Source of the DNA: Enchytraeus crypticus
Lineage: Eukaryota > Annelida > Clitellata > Enchytraeida > Enchytraeidae
Reading direction: 5' to 3'
Length of the DNA stretch: 64,000 nucleotides
Assembly: GCA_905160935.1 (NCBI GenBank)
Contig: CAJHZI010000423.1
Coordinates: forward strand, 2,834,001 to 2,898,000
Made by a program: the position numbers and the translations under genes. The notes beneath the pieces were generated by a model that did not search any database, had not been told where the DNA came from, and worked only from the letters and a program-made list of their open reading frames with translations. How positions within the stretch are numbered: position 1 is the stretch's first letter; each line of letters opens with the position of its first letter. This document shows, in pieces, positions 40,466 through 53,700 of this stretch.

Positions 40466-43400
40466 TCATGATTTATCAATGTGCTTCGATTGCTCAACAA
40501 ATTGCAACAATTCGTCTTCGGTTAGCGTATACCTACTCTCTTTCCACTTATCTCTTAACGACAACAGCACCTTCGCAAAAGCGGGTCCCTTTGGAATGCC
40601 CATCTCTACCAATCTTATTCCATTCACAGGAAACTTTGGCGGTTGCCAGTCGTTAACTTGAACGACTGTGTCTCTGAGGTTACGATATTTGAGTAGCTCG
40701 ATCAGACGTTCCTTAGATTTTAGCTGTGTTCCACGAATATCGCACATAATGTCCTGACAGTAACCAAATGTGTCTGACCCTAAATCATCGGTACGATGGT
40801 TTATCAGGAATAATCCCAACTGAAGCTCTTCATTGGACATCTTTACCCGATCCAATAGAGAATACACCTGAATATAAAATAGTACTAGAAATATTGATTA
40901 CAAAGCTTAATATTGATTTAAAATCTATCGCTCTTCTTAAGATTAAAGTTGGGGACTTCATAATTGAAATATATACAAATATATTTCAGTTATATTTATA
41001 AAAATATAACTGAAATATATCTAAGAGTTCTTAATCACTGAACTAAATCAAATTACAAATAAATGGCCCGAGCAGTGGAGTGCTGCTGCGATTTGAATGT
41101 ATCGCAATTTAGTGAAGTAATGATAAAAGCAGTTTAAATTGGCTCCTTCATATAATGTGGAGTTCATATCTTTGAAGGTCCGGCAGAGTGCAATCAAATG
41201 AGGCAACATGGAAAACCATTGTCACTGCTCTTTCTGTCTGCCTGTTTGTCTGCCTGTCTGTTTGCTCTTTCTGACTGCCTGTTTGTCTGCCTGTCTGTTT
41301 GCTCTTTCTGACTGCCTGTCTGTTTGCTATTTCTGTCTGCCTGCAGGTCCGTCTTTCTGTCTGCATTTTATTTTCTTTGTTGTCAGTAGTGTTACCACGA
41401 GCCTTTGTAGCAAAAACATAACATCTTCATCTATACTCTTACTAGTATATCTTATCGTATAGTTTATCTTATTTGAATTACTATATAATTTAATACGGAG
41501 AGGACTCGAGCACTAATACTCAAATAGTGAATGTAACCTACATAAGAAAACTAAAATAAGATTACAGTATAATCTTCAAAATATACTTTATTTAGTTGTT
41601 TATAGATTTGGCATCAAATTGATTCATGCCAGTGAAACCCGGCTATCATGCCGTAAGATATGAAAATTTCTCAAAATGTACTGCATAGCAGTATTAATGG
41701 TTTGTGATTAGCTGCTCGAGGTGTATAAATATTCCACTGTGAGTGTTAAACAGTTAAAGCATATCTAAGCTACAATACCTCAGCTTCAGTGTTGAGCAAA
41801 GAGGAAATGATAGTCATTGGCTTAAGCTTGAGATCCGCTGAACATTTGTACACTTTCTCCAACTCGTCTAGATTAGCACTCTGTGGAAATCCTGTTCAAT
41901 TTCACCAAACAGAAACGAATATTGATTAATAAGACTTTGCCACAATATAATTAAGCTCAAAAGCTGAGTTTAATGTCAAATTTTAGTCTCACAAGCTTGT
42001 ATGTCTGTATATGTTTGCTGCACGATAGAATGTTCTGGAGAAAATACTGGATTTACACCAAACCTTGGTATAATTTTTGATGCAAATATAAACTTTAAAA
42101 CACATATTTCAGCCATCTGTTCTCTTCAGAGCGCATGAAAGCAGATTCCGAGTATGAATAGACTGAGACCCGTCCTTTGGAAGAACACTAGAGAAAGACA
42201 CTGCTAAACCCTTGATGCTATAAAATTGGGCTTCTAGAGATATGATCAATAATATAATTATTTCTATATTCATTAATATTTCAGTTGCTCTATAGATCAA
42301 TCTTATCCATATACATGTGGTGTTAAAAAGTGATAGATATCAACACAGTTAATCATTTCACTATAATGCGTGTTTACTTTTAAACAACTATTTGATAATT
42401 ACTGTAGTAATCAATCGAATCAAATGTTTTGCACAGTGGATATTTCCTTTTCCTTTTTGTTACGCACTTGACAGAAGCACACTCCTTTGCTTATGTTGCG
42501 ATTTTAAAAATAATAATATTTGTAATATTTTTGTATTTCTATGTGAGATATATTTGGATATAATGCGATATATTTGGATATACTGCATGCAATGTATTTG
42601 GATATATTGCGTACTTCAATAACGGAAAGCACCATTTAAATCAGGTCTGTCAGAAAAGAATAATCTCTGCAAGTTTTTAAAGCATAAACTTGGTCATAAC
42701 TCTAGTAACGTAGACCTCTAACATAGTTGCGGAACTGTCACAAACCACATTTCTGTAGAACGCCCAATTCAAACATAACTCGTAATATACTGTCGACATG
42801 TTTGCCTTCTGTAATCTTCTTTATTTCCGTCCAGATCCTCTCTCCTGCTATCTCTGCTCATATAAGACGATGGCTGATTTAATATATATAAAACTGAATT
42901 AATTAATTATTGATTGTTTGATATATAAAATTTAAATTTCAGTAAATCTTTCACCTGAAGGCAACGAGAGTGATCTATTCTATATTGTGCTACCGTACAG
43001 TATATTTCACTTAATTATTGCTATATAAAGAAATTATATCACGATAACATGTTGTCGAGATATAATTAAGAAACATATTATGATAATCTAAAAATTTGAA
43101 TTTTTTTGAAAATTTATTAGAAAGATATATTTTACTCAAGCACAGCCTACATAGAAATAAAAATAAATTAAACATAATTAATTAACCATCAGATTAATCA
43201 TCCGTAACAATATCAGAACATATTCTATCTAAATCCTACTAACAGCATTATAACATCTACATGAACACCTATCTTTTTACATAGATATAAACACATATTT
43301 TAGAATACTAACCTGAATATTACATTTAATGTAAGACAGAAAGTTAGTGAAACATTATATATTTCAACAAACCAGTTCAAAAAGTTAAAAGTAGGAATGT

Positions 43401-46069
43401 AAAAATAATTGCATACTACTTAGTCCATCTGCATTGTCCCTTATAGCCTTCAATGTACTGTCGTTATGAACATTTGGTTGATCTGATATTCTACCAAAGA
43501 ACCTTTAATAGAACAGATAAAAACAATATAAACTATCAAATAGCATCATCTAAAAAGTAAAAAAACGTATGATTGATGTTTAGATATGTATGCTATATTT
43601 ATCTTCAATATGATATCAGGACCATAATAATTTAAATGTAGAAAACAGGGCTGAAATAACATAACATAACATAACATTACAGAGTCAGGAAGCTACTATA
43701 TGCTTGTTTAAGACTCATCAGGCTCTTAACTAAAACCAATTAATATTAATAACACATAGTTCAACATAAAACATAAAATGTAGACAAGGCACATCCATTG
43801 TATCAAATGACAGAAAAATTTAAGTTTTAACTATAACTATAATGGAGACTACTTCTAGTGTATTTGAAAACACTGTAAATAAGCTATTCTTTAACATGTA
43901 CAAGCTCTACAAATTATTGCTTGAGGGAGTGATGGAGACCGAGACAGACAGAGAGAGAGAGACAGACAGAGAGAGAGAGAGACAGAGAGAAAGAGATATC
44001 ATAAGCAACCTATCTAACAATTTTTCAAACATGTGCAACCCACCTGAAGTAGCGTAGAATTCTCAAATAATCCTCCTGAATACGCTTGGCGGCATCTCCA
44101 ACAAAACGCACTCGTCTACTTTCTAAATCCTCCCGTCCATTGAAATAATCATACAAAGTTCCATCCAAACCTGATACAAAATGAATTAGACAACATAAAT
44201 GCAAACAAATTATATCATATTTCTTTTTATATATGAACATAAAGAATAAAATATAGCAAGCAAATATACACTTGTATTGAACGTATATTATACACAAGTA
44301 CAAAGATCATGAATAATGATAATCAGCACAATTATATAAATATGTGGTTTGGTTAGTTAGTATAGAGAAAGAATCAAGATACCCTAAATTTAGTCCCTTC
44401 AAGGAATCAATAAAATAAGTTTTGAGGTGTTCATCTGGAGTCAATGGTTCATCCATTGCAGAATATAATTAAACATGCAAAACTAACAGTAAATCTAAGA
44501 TTAGCTTCAAAGTCTTGAAAATAATAACAGAGACGGTACTTATATGCCAAAATTTTGCAAGATGGATTAACATAAATCATAGGCTAACCAAGAAACAAGG
44601 AGTTAATGGTAAGATCCCGCCTCTCAGCATCGAGCTGCCAATCTCGTGTAAACTCCACCTCTGCATGTCGTCCATCTGTCACTACATCAATCCGCAGAGT
44701 CGTCACTTCAAAATTTTCCTGAAAACACAAACTGTGCTTCATTAAATATTCAGTGGCACAGGGTAATATCAAAATAATATTCCAGGACAGGAGTGGAAAT
44801 ACATTATTCAGATCCTTGCAGTCATTCAAACATTTAAATAGAAACTCCTATAATTTTACATTTTAAAACAAGAAAAGTTGATGCCAGTAATTATCATAAG
44901 TTACCACATAATTCAATATTTGATGTAATTTATATTACCATGTTGATAATTTATGTAATTAGCATTACTTAATGAGTATTGGTAATTGACATAATTTGGA
45001 AGACCCTATTACATGATGTAATTTACTGGAGTAACTCTATCATTAATGTAATTTACCATATATTTTTAGAAATTATTTCTTAAATGTTAACTGATATCAC
45101 TTATTTACAGGGTGCGCATTAAAAAAATAATTCCCTAGCGAAAATGTGATAACTTGGTCAATTCTTGATATTTTACCTAGAAATTTTACTCGTCTGTAGA
45201 TGAGGAATTTCTCCATAAGCTCACCAAATTTTGTCGAAGTATTTGAATAGGACCGGAGTTATATAAGTTGTACAACGAAAATGATTTTTAAATTGACAGG
45301 ACATTAAAATTGAAGTTAAATCTTTTTCACTTCACAATTAGCTTCAGCCAGACAAAGTAAACACACAAATGACGTCAGGATTATGGACCAGTGACGTCAA
45401 GCTAACAGACTAGTAACCTGGCTTAGTCTAGTTTATAAATACTGTGAAATCTAATGAAGACTTCTGAGCTAGATTTTCAATAGTTGATTCATAGTAGCAA
45501 CCAATGATCAAAATCCTCAAGCATAAGAATCCTATCGCTTGAAGCCTGAATGAGAATTCAAACGATAATTACTTGCTACATACGTCAGGTGAACCATGTT
45601 GGAAAAGTAGCATACATTCAAACCCAAACACAGAAACACGACCAAAGTAAAGGCTGTTTTTCAAAGGAACTGGAAAGATCTACCACATCAGTCCATTAAC
45701 AGTGCAATTCTATCAGTAAGTAACAGAGAAACACTTCTGACTTACATCAAAGATCTGGGCAGTCATTTCGAATACAAAATGTAGCGCAAACATCAGAGTC
45801 GTCATCATCTAACAGCCGTTTACAGTGCCAACAAAAATTTTGTCAAAAGGAATAAATTGTAATTCTCGTTTCACGTTGCATGTTAAATGAAAAATAATAA
45901 TTTGTTCGTAAAACATGCATAAGTCTGGTCCTGTTCAAAATATATCTACAAAGGTTAGTGAGCTTCTCAAAAATTCCTCCTCTACAGACGACTAGAATTT
46001 CAAAATGAAATAGCAAGAATTGACTAGGTGACCACAATTTGGCTAGGGGATTACTTTTTAATGTGCACC

Positions 46070-46152
<83 letters not shown>

Positions 46153-46620
46153 TATATCACCTATCTCGTCAATAGCAGATGCATTTTAAATTACATTAAG
46201 ATTAACCAGTTAAACACTTTACATTACCTTATCATTCAAGCGACAAGTAATCGTTCCATGTTTCTCTCCCTTGTTATTGATCATCCGTATTCCCTCTTTA
46301 TCAAACATTTCCTGCATTTGCTGAGGCGTAGCTGTAGTAGCAAAATCCAGATCATGCGGCTGTTTCCCCATTAGGAGATCCCGCACTGCTCCTCCCGCTA
46401 TTCTCAGCTCGAAATCATGCCGTTTAAAAATTTCTACCAAACTCTTGAGTTCTGGTGTAAAAAGAGAGTGAAATTCTGGCGTGTCAAATTTCATTTTTTT
46501 ACAACTAAGCTGTCGTTGCAAAATAAAGGAAGATCTCGGGGTAGCCAAGGAACGGCCAATCAGAGCAAATCGATCAAGTGATGCAGGTAATCGTAACGAA
46601 TATAACGTTCTAAGTATCAT
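40466..46620 (-). CDS. TRNT1: CCA-adding enzyme (tRNA nucleotidyltransferase 1), seven exons, complete
   Basis: Exons in order: 46620-46228, 44718-44589, 44170-44044, 43502-43417, 42853-42746, 41891-41779, 40867-40466, all in phase, 452 residues against about 434 in human. The head-domain motif [20 protein letters not shown] carries the catalytic Dx[61 protein letters not shown] and [12 protein letters not shown] follow in the family order. Role: adds CCA to tRNA 3' ends in mitochondria and cytosol. The first 42 residues are Arg/Leu/Ser-rich without acids apart from one Asp, as in a mitochondrial presequence, and an internal Met at 43 ([12 protein letters not shown]) matches the usual cytosolic start. 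The exon 4 donor has two GT choices three bases apart (gtagta); the second gives the better length match. Confidence 0.95.
40981..41018. repeat. Perfect 17-bp hairpin in TRNT1 intron 6
   Basis: atatttcagttatattt and aaatataactgaaatat are exact reverse complements with a 4-base loop. Confidence 0.85.
41218..41355. repeat. CTGT/CTGC-type tandem repeat
   Basis: Units of tctgcctgtctgtttgctct repeated about four times with internal 4-base periodicity; in TRNT1 intron 6. Confidence 0.85.
42310..42382 (+). mobile_element. 3' end of SINE family A
   Basis: 'acatgtggtgttaaaaagtg', atagatatcaacacagtt and 'ctataatgcgtgtttacttt' only; the head is missing. Confidence 0.7.
42535..42610. repeat. Short tandem repeat around tatttggatata
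   Basis: Four diverged units of gatatatttggatatactgc type in TRNT1 intron 5. Confidence 0.65.
43945..43995. repeat. (GA)n/GACA microsatellite
   Basis: gagacagacagagagagaga repeated, about 50 bases before TRNT1 exon 3's donor in genomic order. Confidence 0.85.
45108..46072. mobile_element. Non-autonomous DNA transposon with long TIRs, TA target site
   Basis: The left end is cagggtgcgcattaaaaaaa and the right end, inverted, is cagggtgcacattaaaaagt; both are flanked by TA, as in Tc1/mariner elements. The inverted similarity continues for about 190 bases (taattccctagc, 'gtcaattcttg', cgtctgtagaygaggaattt). About 600 bases lie between. A short + strand frame near 45640-45780 ([16 protein letters not shown]) might be a transposase scrap; this is not certain. 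It lies in TRNT1 intron 1. Confidence 0.7.
46073..46148. repeat. (TA)n microsatellite
   Basis: Starts at the TA target duplication of the transposon that ends at 46072; one TG interruption. Confidence 0.88.
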
Positions 46621-47603
46621 TACACGAATTAATTGATATTTGCTTGTCCTATGACGAATACCATTGTAGATATAGCTGCAGCAGAAAACATAACTTTAGC
46701 ACTGACAGGACACTAAAATGAAAACAGTGTAGTGATTTAAAATGTATATGCCCTTTAACATATTTAAAAATTATCAATTCATTACACTATTTCTTTCTAC
46801 AATACTTTAAAAATTGACAGTTAAAAGATAAGAAACTACAAAAAATTCTGGCATATAGGAATCAATAAGAATCTAACGTCCGGTTCCTCGCCATAAGGCA
46901 ATGTCAGGAACGTCACTTGCAGACTCTACACAAACAGATGCCAAAACACCACACGATGACGACTGAGTACACAGAGACCACACTAGAAAAAATTTTGGAT
47001 TCTATCAGAAATACAACAAATGCAGTGTAGAGATCTGCTCCAACATATTCCTAACTGCACTGGCATCAACAGTTGGGTCACAATTGAAATGAAATTCTAA
47101 AACGTTTGCTTGAAAAGGTCAGATCGACGGTTTACCATAATTTAATCCCTTAAAAGCCAAGTCATCTTGAATTTTGGAGTTTTCTGGATTTTCGAATTTG
47201 CAGTTTTGAATCTTTTTTGCTCACAGGCTTGCATTTGTCTCAATAGTGTTGTCATGGGTGGTAGTAGCACACTAAGTGATATATTATGTGTAATAAGTAA
47301 TTACCTTATTATTGTGCAATCTGAAATATTGTGTGGGCACTTAGTAAGAAGTAAATAAGTGACACTTAAAATATATTGTTGAATAGGATTTATGAATATA
47401 CGTCGAAACTGTTTAATGCACCGTATATTTTAGTGAGCCTTAAATAGTCATTTGAAGCTTCCGAATCCAGTACTATTAATATAAGTTACAATTTAGACTT
47501 TATTTCAATGAGCGATATTCACTTATTTTTTTGGCTCGAGTCACTTTTATTTTTTTAAATTTTACTAATTTTTATTAGTTTCTTAGGAATATGGTACGTT
47601 GGG

Positions 47604-47632
47604 GTTAGGGTAAATGGTAAGGGTTAGGGTTA
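47604..47632 (+). repeat. Short interstitial telomere-like TTAGGG words
   Basis: ggggttagggtaaatggtaa followed by gggttagggttagcg: four TTAGGG-like units with one interruption. Confidence 0.6.
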
Positions 47633-47690
47633 GCGATAGTTTTAAAAACTAAAATTAAAATTACTCTTTTTTTAAAGTCAACAAATCCTT

Positions 47691-48066
47691 GAGGTTTCAC
47701 GAACACGTCATTTTTTGTTTACATTACAAAGCCGCCATTTTGATGCAGAAAACTCTATATGATACACGGCTATATATGTATCTTTAAGCAGTTTTTCTTT
47801 TTTTTGCATGTCCCATGCACTAATTGGCAGAAATAGAAGAAATGCTGAAATTATGTGCAAAAGAACTTTCAAGAACCATCATATCCATTACCAGTTCATT
47901 AACCTGTAAGAAAGAGCCCATGTCCATATGCCAGACACAATTTCATACCAAATTAAGATGAAAAACTGCTTAAAGATACATATATAGACGTGTATCATAT
48001 AGAGTTTTCTGCATCAAAATGGCGGCTTTGTAATGTAAACAAAAAATGACGTGTTCATGAAACCTC
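47691..48066. mobile_element. Long palindromic (foldback or MITE-like) element
   Basis: Left arm gaggtttcacgaacacgtca through ctttaagcagtttttc (about 107 bases) is repeated inverted at about 47960-48066, ending gacgtgttcatgaaacctc, with only a few mismatches. The middle of about 160 bases is unique. I see no clear target-site duplication, so the superfamily is open. Confidence 0.75.
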
Positions 48067-48332
48067 TCTATGCCAGCAGGTGTCTAAAAGTGGGCGCGGC
48101 TAACAACTGTGAAAGTTATCTATATCAAGCATTTTATGACTTCCATGGTAACTCATGTTTTGATTTGTATTGCGGTGCCCTATTATCGTTCGGTGGAACT
48201 ATTATTATGTTTTAAAATTTGTTAATTTAGCGGTATTTACGAGGTCTATTTAATTTTTCAATAAGTTTATGATTGTTCCCGAAATCGCTGAATTAAAAAA
48301 ATTATAATCCCTATGACAGCGTTTTTGTAAGA

Positions 48333-50699
48333 ATGAACTATATCGAGAAGGAGTTGTTTCGTCAATTCACAGCTGTTGTTCCGTTAAAGGAAATAGATTT
48401 TCAGGTTTGTAGGTTTTTTGTTTAGTATTGTATGCTTTATAATATTATCAATATTTGTCATGTACTGATTGTATTAAATTGTCAGGCTTATTGGCTTCTA
48501 GAACAAATCTGATCTAAGAATTTGTTTGATATTTCTTGCATTGGTGAAGTCCAATCCTCGATTTATTAAATTTGGGCTGGTTTTCTGGATATTTGATTTT
48601 GCATCGTTTTGGATCTCTTTGAATTTTTCCATTCGTCTTAGGTTTGGTTCCGTTGTGTTCAATGTTGTTAGTGATGACAATTGCACTCATGCCATTGTTT
48701 GGAACAATGCAATCATAAATCTAGAAAACAGTTTTTGAAACGCATATGAAAGATGAAGTTTCTCAGGATACCACAGAAGAAGAGGTTTACTTGTAGGTCA
48801 TAACGTGGTCACCTGGTTGAAAAAAGATTATAATATTCCATTATTGCTGATGAAATGAAATAATAGTTGACAAGATTCCATATTTGTACAGTAGTAGAGC
48901 TATTACTGTTGTGTAGTTTACTTCACAAGGTAATGCTTAGTCTGTTAGAGGACTGCCTGGTATCAAGTTGCTTCATCTCTCTCATAGTGCACTGCTTATT
49001 GGCAAGTCCATAGTATATAACTGCTCCACATATTTCTATCCTCTGCCTTTCTCTTCATACAACATATGAAGTAGCTTTCAAATCATCGAACATCCTATGT
49101 CTCGGTCTTCCTCTAGCCTTTTTTCCTTCCATTCTTCTCTCAAATACCTCCTTCTGCAAACAATTCTCTCTCAGTACATGATCCATCCAGTTGCCTCATA
49201 TGATAATTAAATTACCATTATTTAATATAATTATTTTTAGTATAATTGATTATACTGCTTCAAATTTATGTCCTTGTAATAATAGTTAGTGATTAGAGTT
49301 TATTGCGCTCCCTTGCCATCATTTTCTAGAACTTTGCATTCAGATTTCTCTAATTTCAGATAGGACCTGGTTTGCTTGAATGTTTTAGTTATAGTAATGT
49401 TAATATTCACTCTGTTTTGTAACCTAACCCTAATTTGAAAGCTGTAAGTCTGTATCTTTAAAATGCTAAATCAGAAAGAACAAATAAAAAACAAAATATT
49501 AAGATGCAAGTAGATAATCAGATTTCCATTAAGCAGAGTTAATTAACTAAGTTTTAATTGATTAATTGTCAAGGTTAATCAAGTGTAGAATTTCTGCAGG
49601 TGGCTTAAACATGGAAACTGTCTTCCACCATAATACTTCAATCTATTTCTTTTTTACAACTACATTAGGAACAAATTTATAAAATCATACTTAACTTTTT
49701 ATAATTACAGGTATTTTCTTCTTGTGGAATCTAACTAATTATATGAAGGTTTATATATTAACCAGAATCGTTTATGAAACATTTTCTCTCAATATTTTTA
49801 TATCAATCGTAGCTGTATGTTCAATTTAAATAAAATAGATGTAAATCTTTGGTGAAATAATATGTAGATTTTTAATAGAGGTCTTTAATTGTAATAGCTC
49901 TATATTTTGTGGCTTTTTAAACAGGGTTTATTAGGTAGATGGTCAGATATAGGTGAAGAAACGCAGCAGACTATTGTACGGAGTACTGTTGGACATCCAC
50001 ATTCAGTTAAATACCCTGCTCCTATTCAGTACAGAAGATGCTTTCTGAAACATATTATCAGTTGTGTAAGAAGTGCTCTGTTTTCTGTCCCATCGTTATA
50101 ATAATAAGAATAATAATAATAATAATAAAGGCTTAACGTCCATTTCCTCATACAAGGATGATGTCAGGGACGTCCCCCCATCAACAAAATAGAGAAATAA
50201 AGAGAGAAAAAAAGAGAGAGGTGGATAGAGGCAGAACAGAGAGAGAGAGAGTTAGTTTTTAAGTTTCTGTTTAGTCCATTTAGGCTCAATATTTGTCAGA
50301 TAATATATTTCACTAATTTTTATGCGAAAATATTTGGACTCAGGAATGCAGATTGAAATTATATTTTATAATATATTTGATATTTATTTTATAATATATA
50401 TTGTATATCACTAGTTTACTTTACAAATAACTCTGTTCATCTCAGTTGACAAGTTTTGTAGAGTTCTTATATGATATTGTATATGATACGATATATTATA
50501 TCATACAATTCTATATATGATATATTTTTGTATCCAGTATCAATTATTGAACTTTGCCAAGGAACAAAGTTTCGAAAGCATTTATTAGGTTCAACTTTAA
50601 CCTTCAAATTCTCTTCATGTCCAATCATATGTATGAAGAGAAAATGGAATACAGAGAAGTGTGGAGCCATGATATGCCATGGACCTGCTAGTAGGCAGT

Positions 50700-50750
<51 letters not shown>

Positions 50751-53700
50751 TTTATCCCAAAGTGGACACTGTATCATAAAATATCACTATCAAATATTAT
50801 GCAAAAATTAATTTTCAAAATGATCTAAAAGCTTTATTTTCTCAGAGGTAAACTGTATCATAGTTATTCAGTAAGTTATTTGTTTGATTTTAGCTGGAAG
50901 AATGTAACGTGGAAGTGGCAGAGTGCTTATACAAAGAATATACAGATGTTGTTTCAAGGTCATCTTCTGAAAGTGAAGCCACTTATAAAACCTACAGCAT
51001 CGTTAGTTACATAATTCTATCATCAATTTAAATGCTTTTTATAATATCTATAGGCCTAGGCTGACAGAGGCGAGAGGTGCTAAGTGATTTAACGACACAC
51101 TAGTATAAATAAAGATGCGAGGAAAGCAGAGGATAGAATTAGTTGAAAGAATATTATGTCCATGTGCCTGTCAGTAGGAAATACTCAGGGAGAGAGAAAG
51201 AAAGTTACAGAGTGAATAAGGACCTTATTTTTGCATAATGCATATTCCATTAAGTATTGTAATGAATTTAGGGTTGCTTGAAAAATTTACCCTGTCTGCC
51301 AGAGGCTGCCAATAATTAATATAACAATATGTTGCCTTTATTTTTTTATTTTATACCTCTTTCTATCGCAAATTTTAGTCTGACTTTCTGATATGTTGCT
51401 TATTTTTCAAGAAGCAGAACATTGCTTCCTTCATTTCTAGTAAGGCAGATAATTAGGCTAATTAAGTTGATTAATGCTAATTATGTAACTACTTAGTAGA
51501 CATCATTGATGTCGTCTTTTTGCTGACTTTGGTCTCATACTTGCTGGCTCCAATTTATAAGGCAGTTAATAAATCCAATCTTAATTATGAAATTCGATTT
51601 TTAATTTCTATCTAATTAACTTTATTTAAATGTGATTCTAAATATTTTAGAATGATCAATGCTGTATTGTCTTAGAAGAATCAACTAGAATTGTCTCCAA
51701 TGGAACTACTGGTCTATGTACCTGGCAGGTTAGTTACTGTATTTTTATTTTTTAGCTTTAATTATTGTTGTGATAGTATTGCTATATATGTTTATTACTC
51801 AACAGTATTGGATAAGGGCATGATAAATTATCACCGATGATTTTAGAGATCGGCAATCAGACTTTAAAGTTTCTCAGGATGGATTATTTTGAAATTGTGT
51901 GACATTAGCAGCGACTATATACGCTGGACTGTTTACAGTCCCAAATATTTTGTGCATGAAATGTTAACAAAATCCAGTGAAGAAGAGTGAAAATGTCAGA
52001 ATTATTAGAGAAACTTGGAGTTGTAAGAGCGGAGAGTTTGAAATGTAATATAAAGATTTGAAAGCAGCGTGATGTAACAATTTTTGAAGAACCTTGGCAC
52101 TCATCCTAGCGACCTTACACTTTGTGTTTTCAAAGATTGTTTACAATCCGGAAATTTAATTTGATTAATTTCTTCAGTTTTGCACACTTAAAGATAACGC
52201 CTGTGAGAGATATGCAGACATTAGTGAAGTCTAGTAGCCAATTAACTAATAGATGCCAGATGGATAAAAAATAATGAATTCTACTGCTTTTGGAATCAAA
52301 TTTTATCAATTTCATTTCACTTTTAGCTTGAAGGCCCATGTTTATAGAGTATGTTATTTAATTTTTAAGTTATAGATAAAAACCAAATTTGTATAAATGG
52401 TTTTCAGTTACATAATTACTCCACTTTCTTTAAGTATATTGATTATTTAATGTATGCTTATATCTATACAAGCTTTAAAATTTAATTAAACATTGTTTAG
52501 AGATGCAGTTAATTTATGTTTATGATTTCATAAGCTGTTGCATTGCATTTTTTCACAGGCTGCACAGTATATGGCAGAATGGATTTTGGAAAATGAGAGC
52601 ATTTTCAAGGATAGGTATTGAACTTTTTAGAACATATTTTACTTGGTTTATGTAGCACGAAATAAGTAATTATGTAACCCTGTTATTAAAATGTCAAATT
52701 TGATATATTAGATCAATTCTTAATAAAGCATATAAACTATTATTAGTTTTTAAGTAATTCCTGCTGCATTAACTTTTTTGATTAGTTTCATAAATTGTAT
52801 TTATATTTGCATTATTTGATCCTTAATGAAATGCGTTAGTTTTTTTGCATCTTTCAGCCTTTTGGACTGAATATCTGTTAGTAAAAGTACTAAAAAATGG
52901 TTTTAACGGTTTAGTCATTTAATGCTGCTAGACTGTTAGGCCTTCATAAATACTCTCTCAGAGACTGACCGACTGGGTTTCAAACTCGTGTCCTCATTCC
53001 TATCAGACAAGTGAGCTGACAATTTGGCAATCCAGCGGGTGTAATGACCATTAAGACGCTGATCACATTAAGATTAGCGACTATTTAACATTGATTTACA
53101 TCAAAAATAAAATATACTCTATCTTTGCACGTGTGCGCCACACCTAATTAGCGTATTTATGTTTGTGTGCAATTTATATGTGTGCTGATGTTGCAAGTAT
53201 TTTCTCGTGTATGTGTACTGCAAATAGTTATTTGCTTATGTTTATGGATGTAGGTGTAAGCTACATCTAATTAGTGTGCTTATGCTGATATGTTCAGGTG
53301 TATGCTACGTATAATTAGTGTACTTACTTTTGTGTATGCAAGTGTTTACTGCGCCTAATTAATGTGCTGATGTTTGGGTGTGCAAGTGTTTGTTACGTCA
53401 AATTAATGAGCTTATGTTTATGACTGCAGGTAAGTGCTACATCAAATTTGTGTGCATATGTCTAATTAGTGTGCTTATGTTTGTGTGTCCTACTTCAAAT
53501 TAGTGTGCTTATGTTTATGCATGCTATGCTTACGTGTGTTTGTGTTCTACATATAAATAATGTGCTTATGTTATGTCTGCAGGTGTGTATTGGAGCTAGG
53601 GAGTGGCTTAGGCTTTACTGGACTTGTTTTGTTTAAATGCTGTCAGAGCAAGCGAGTCACTCTGTCAGACTGCCACAGCAGCGTTCTAGCAACTCTGCGC

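Larger units (their letters stand above)
46621..48332. other. Shared upstream region of TRNT1 and EEF2KMT
   Basis: Head-to-head spacer of 1.7 kb. It contains a family D fragment (46862-46915), telomere-like words at 47604-47632 and a long palindromic element at 47691-48066, 267 bases before the EEF2KMT start codon. The promoters themselves are not recognised. Confidence 0.6.

Noticed and set aside
41148-41462. Open frames in the CTGT/CTGC repeat of TRNT1 intron 6
   Set aside because: Periodic Cys/Leu/Pro or Gln/Thr/Arg strings come from the tandem repeat only.
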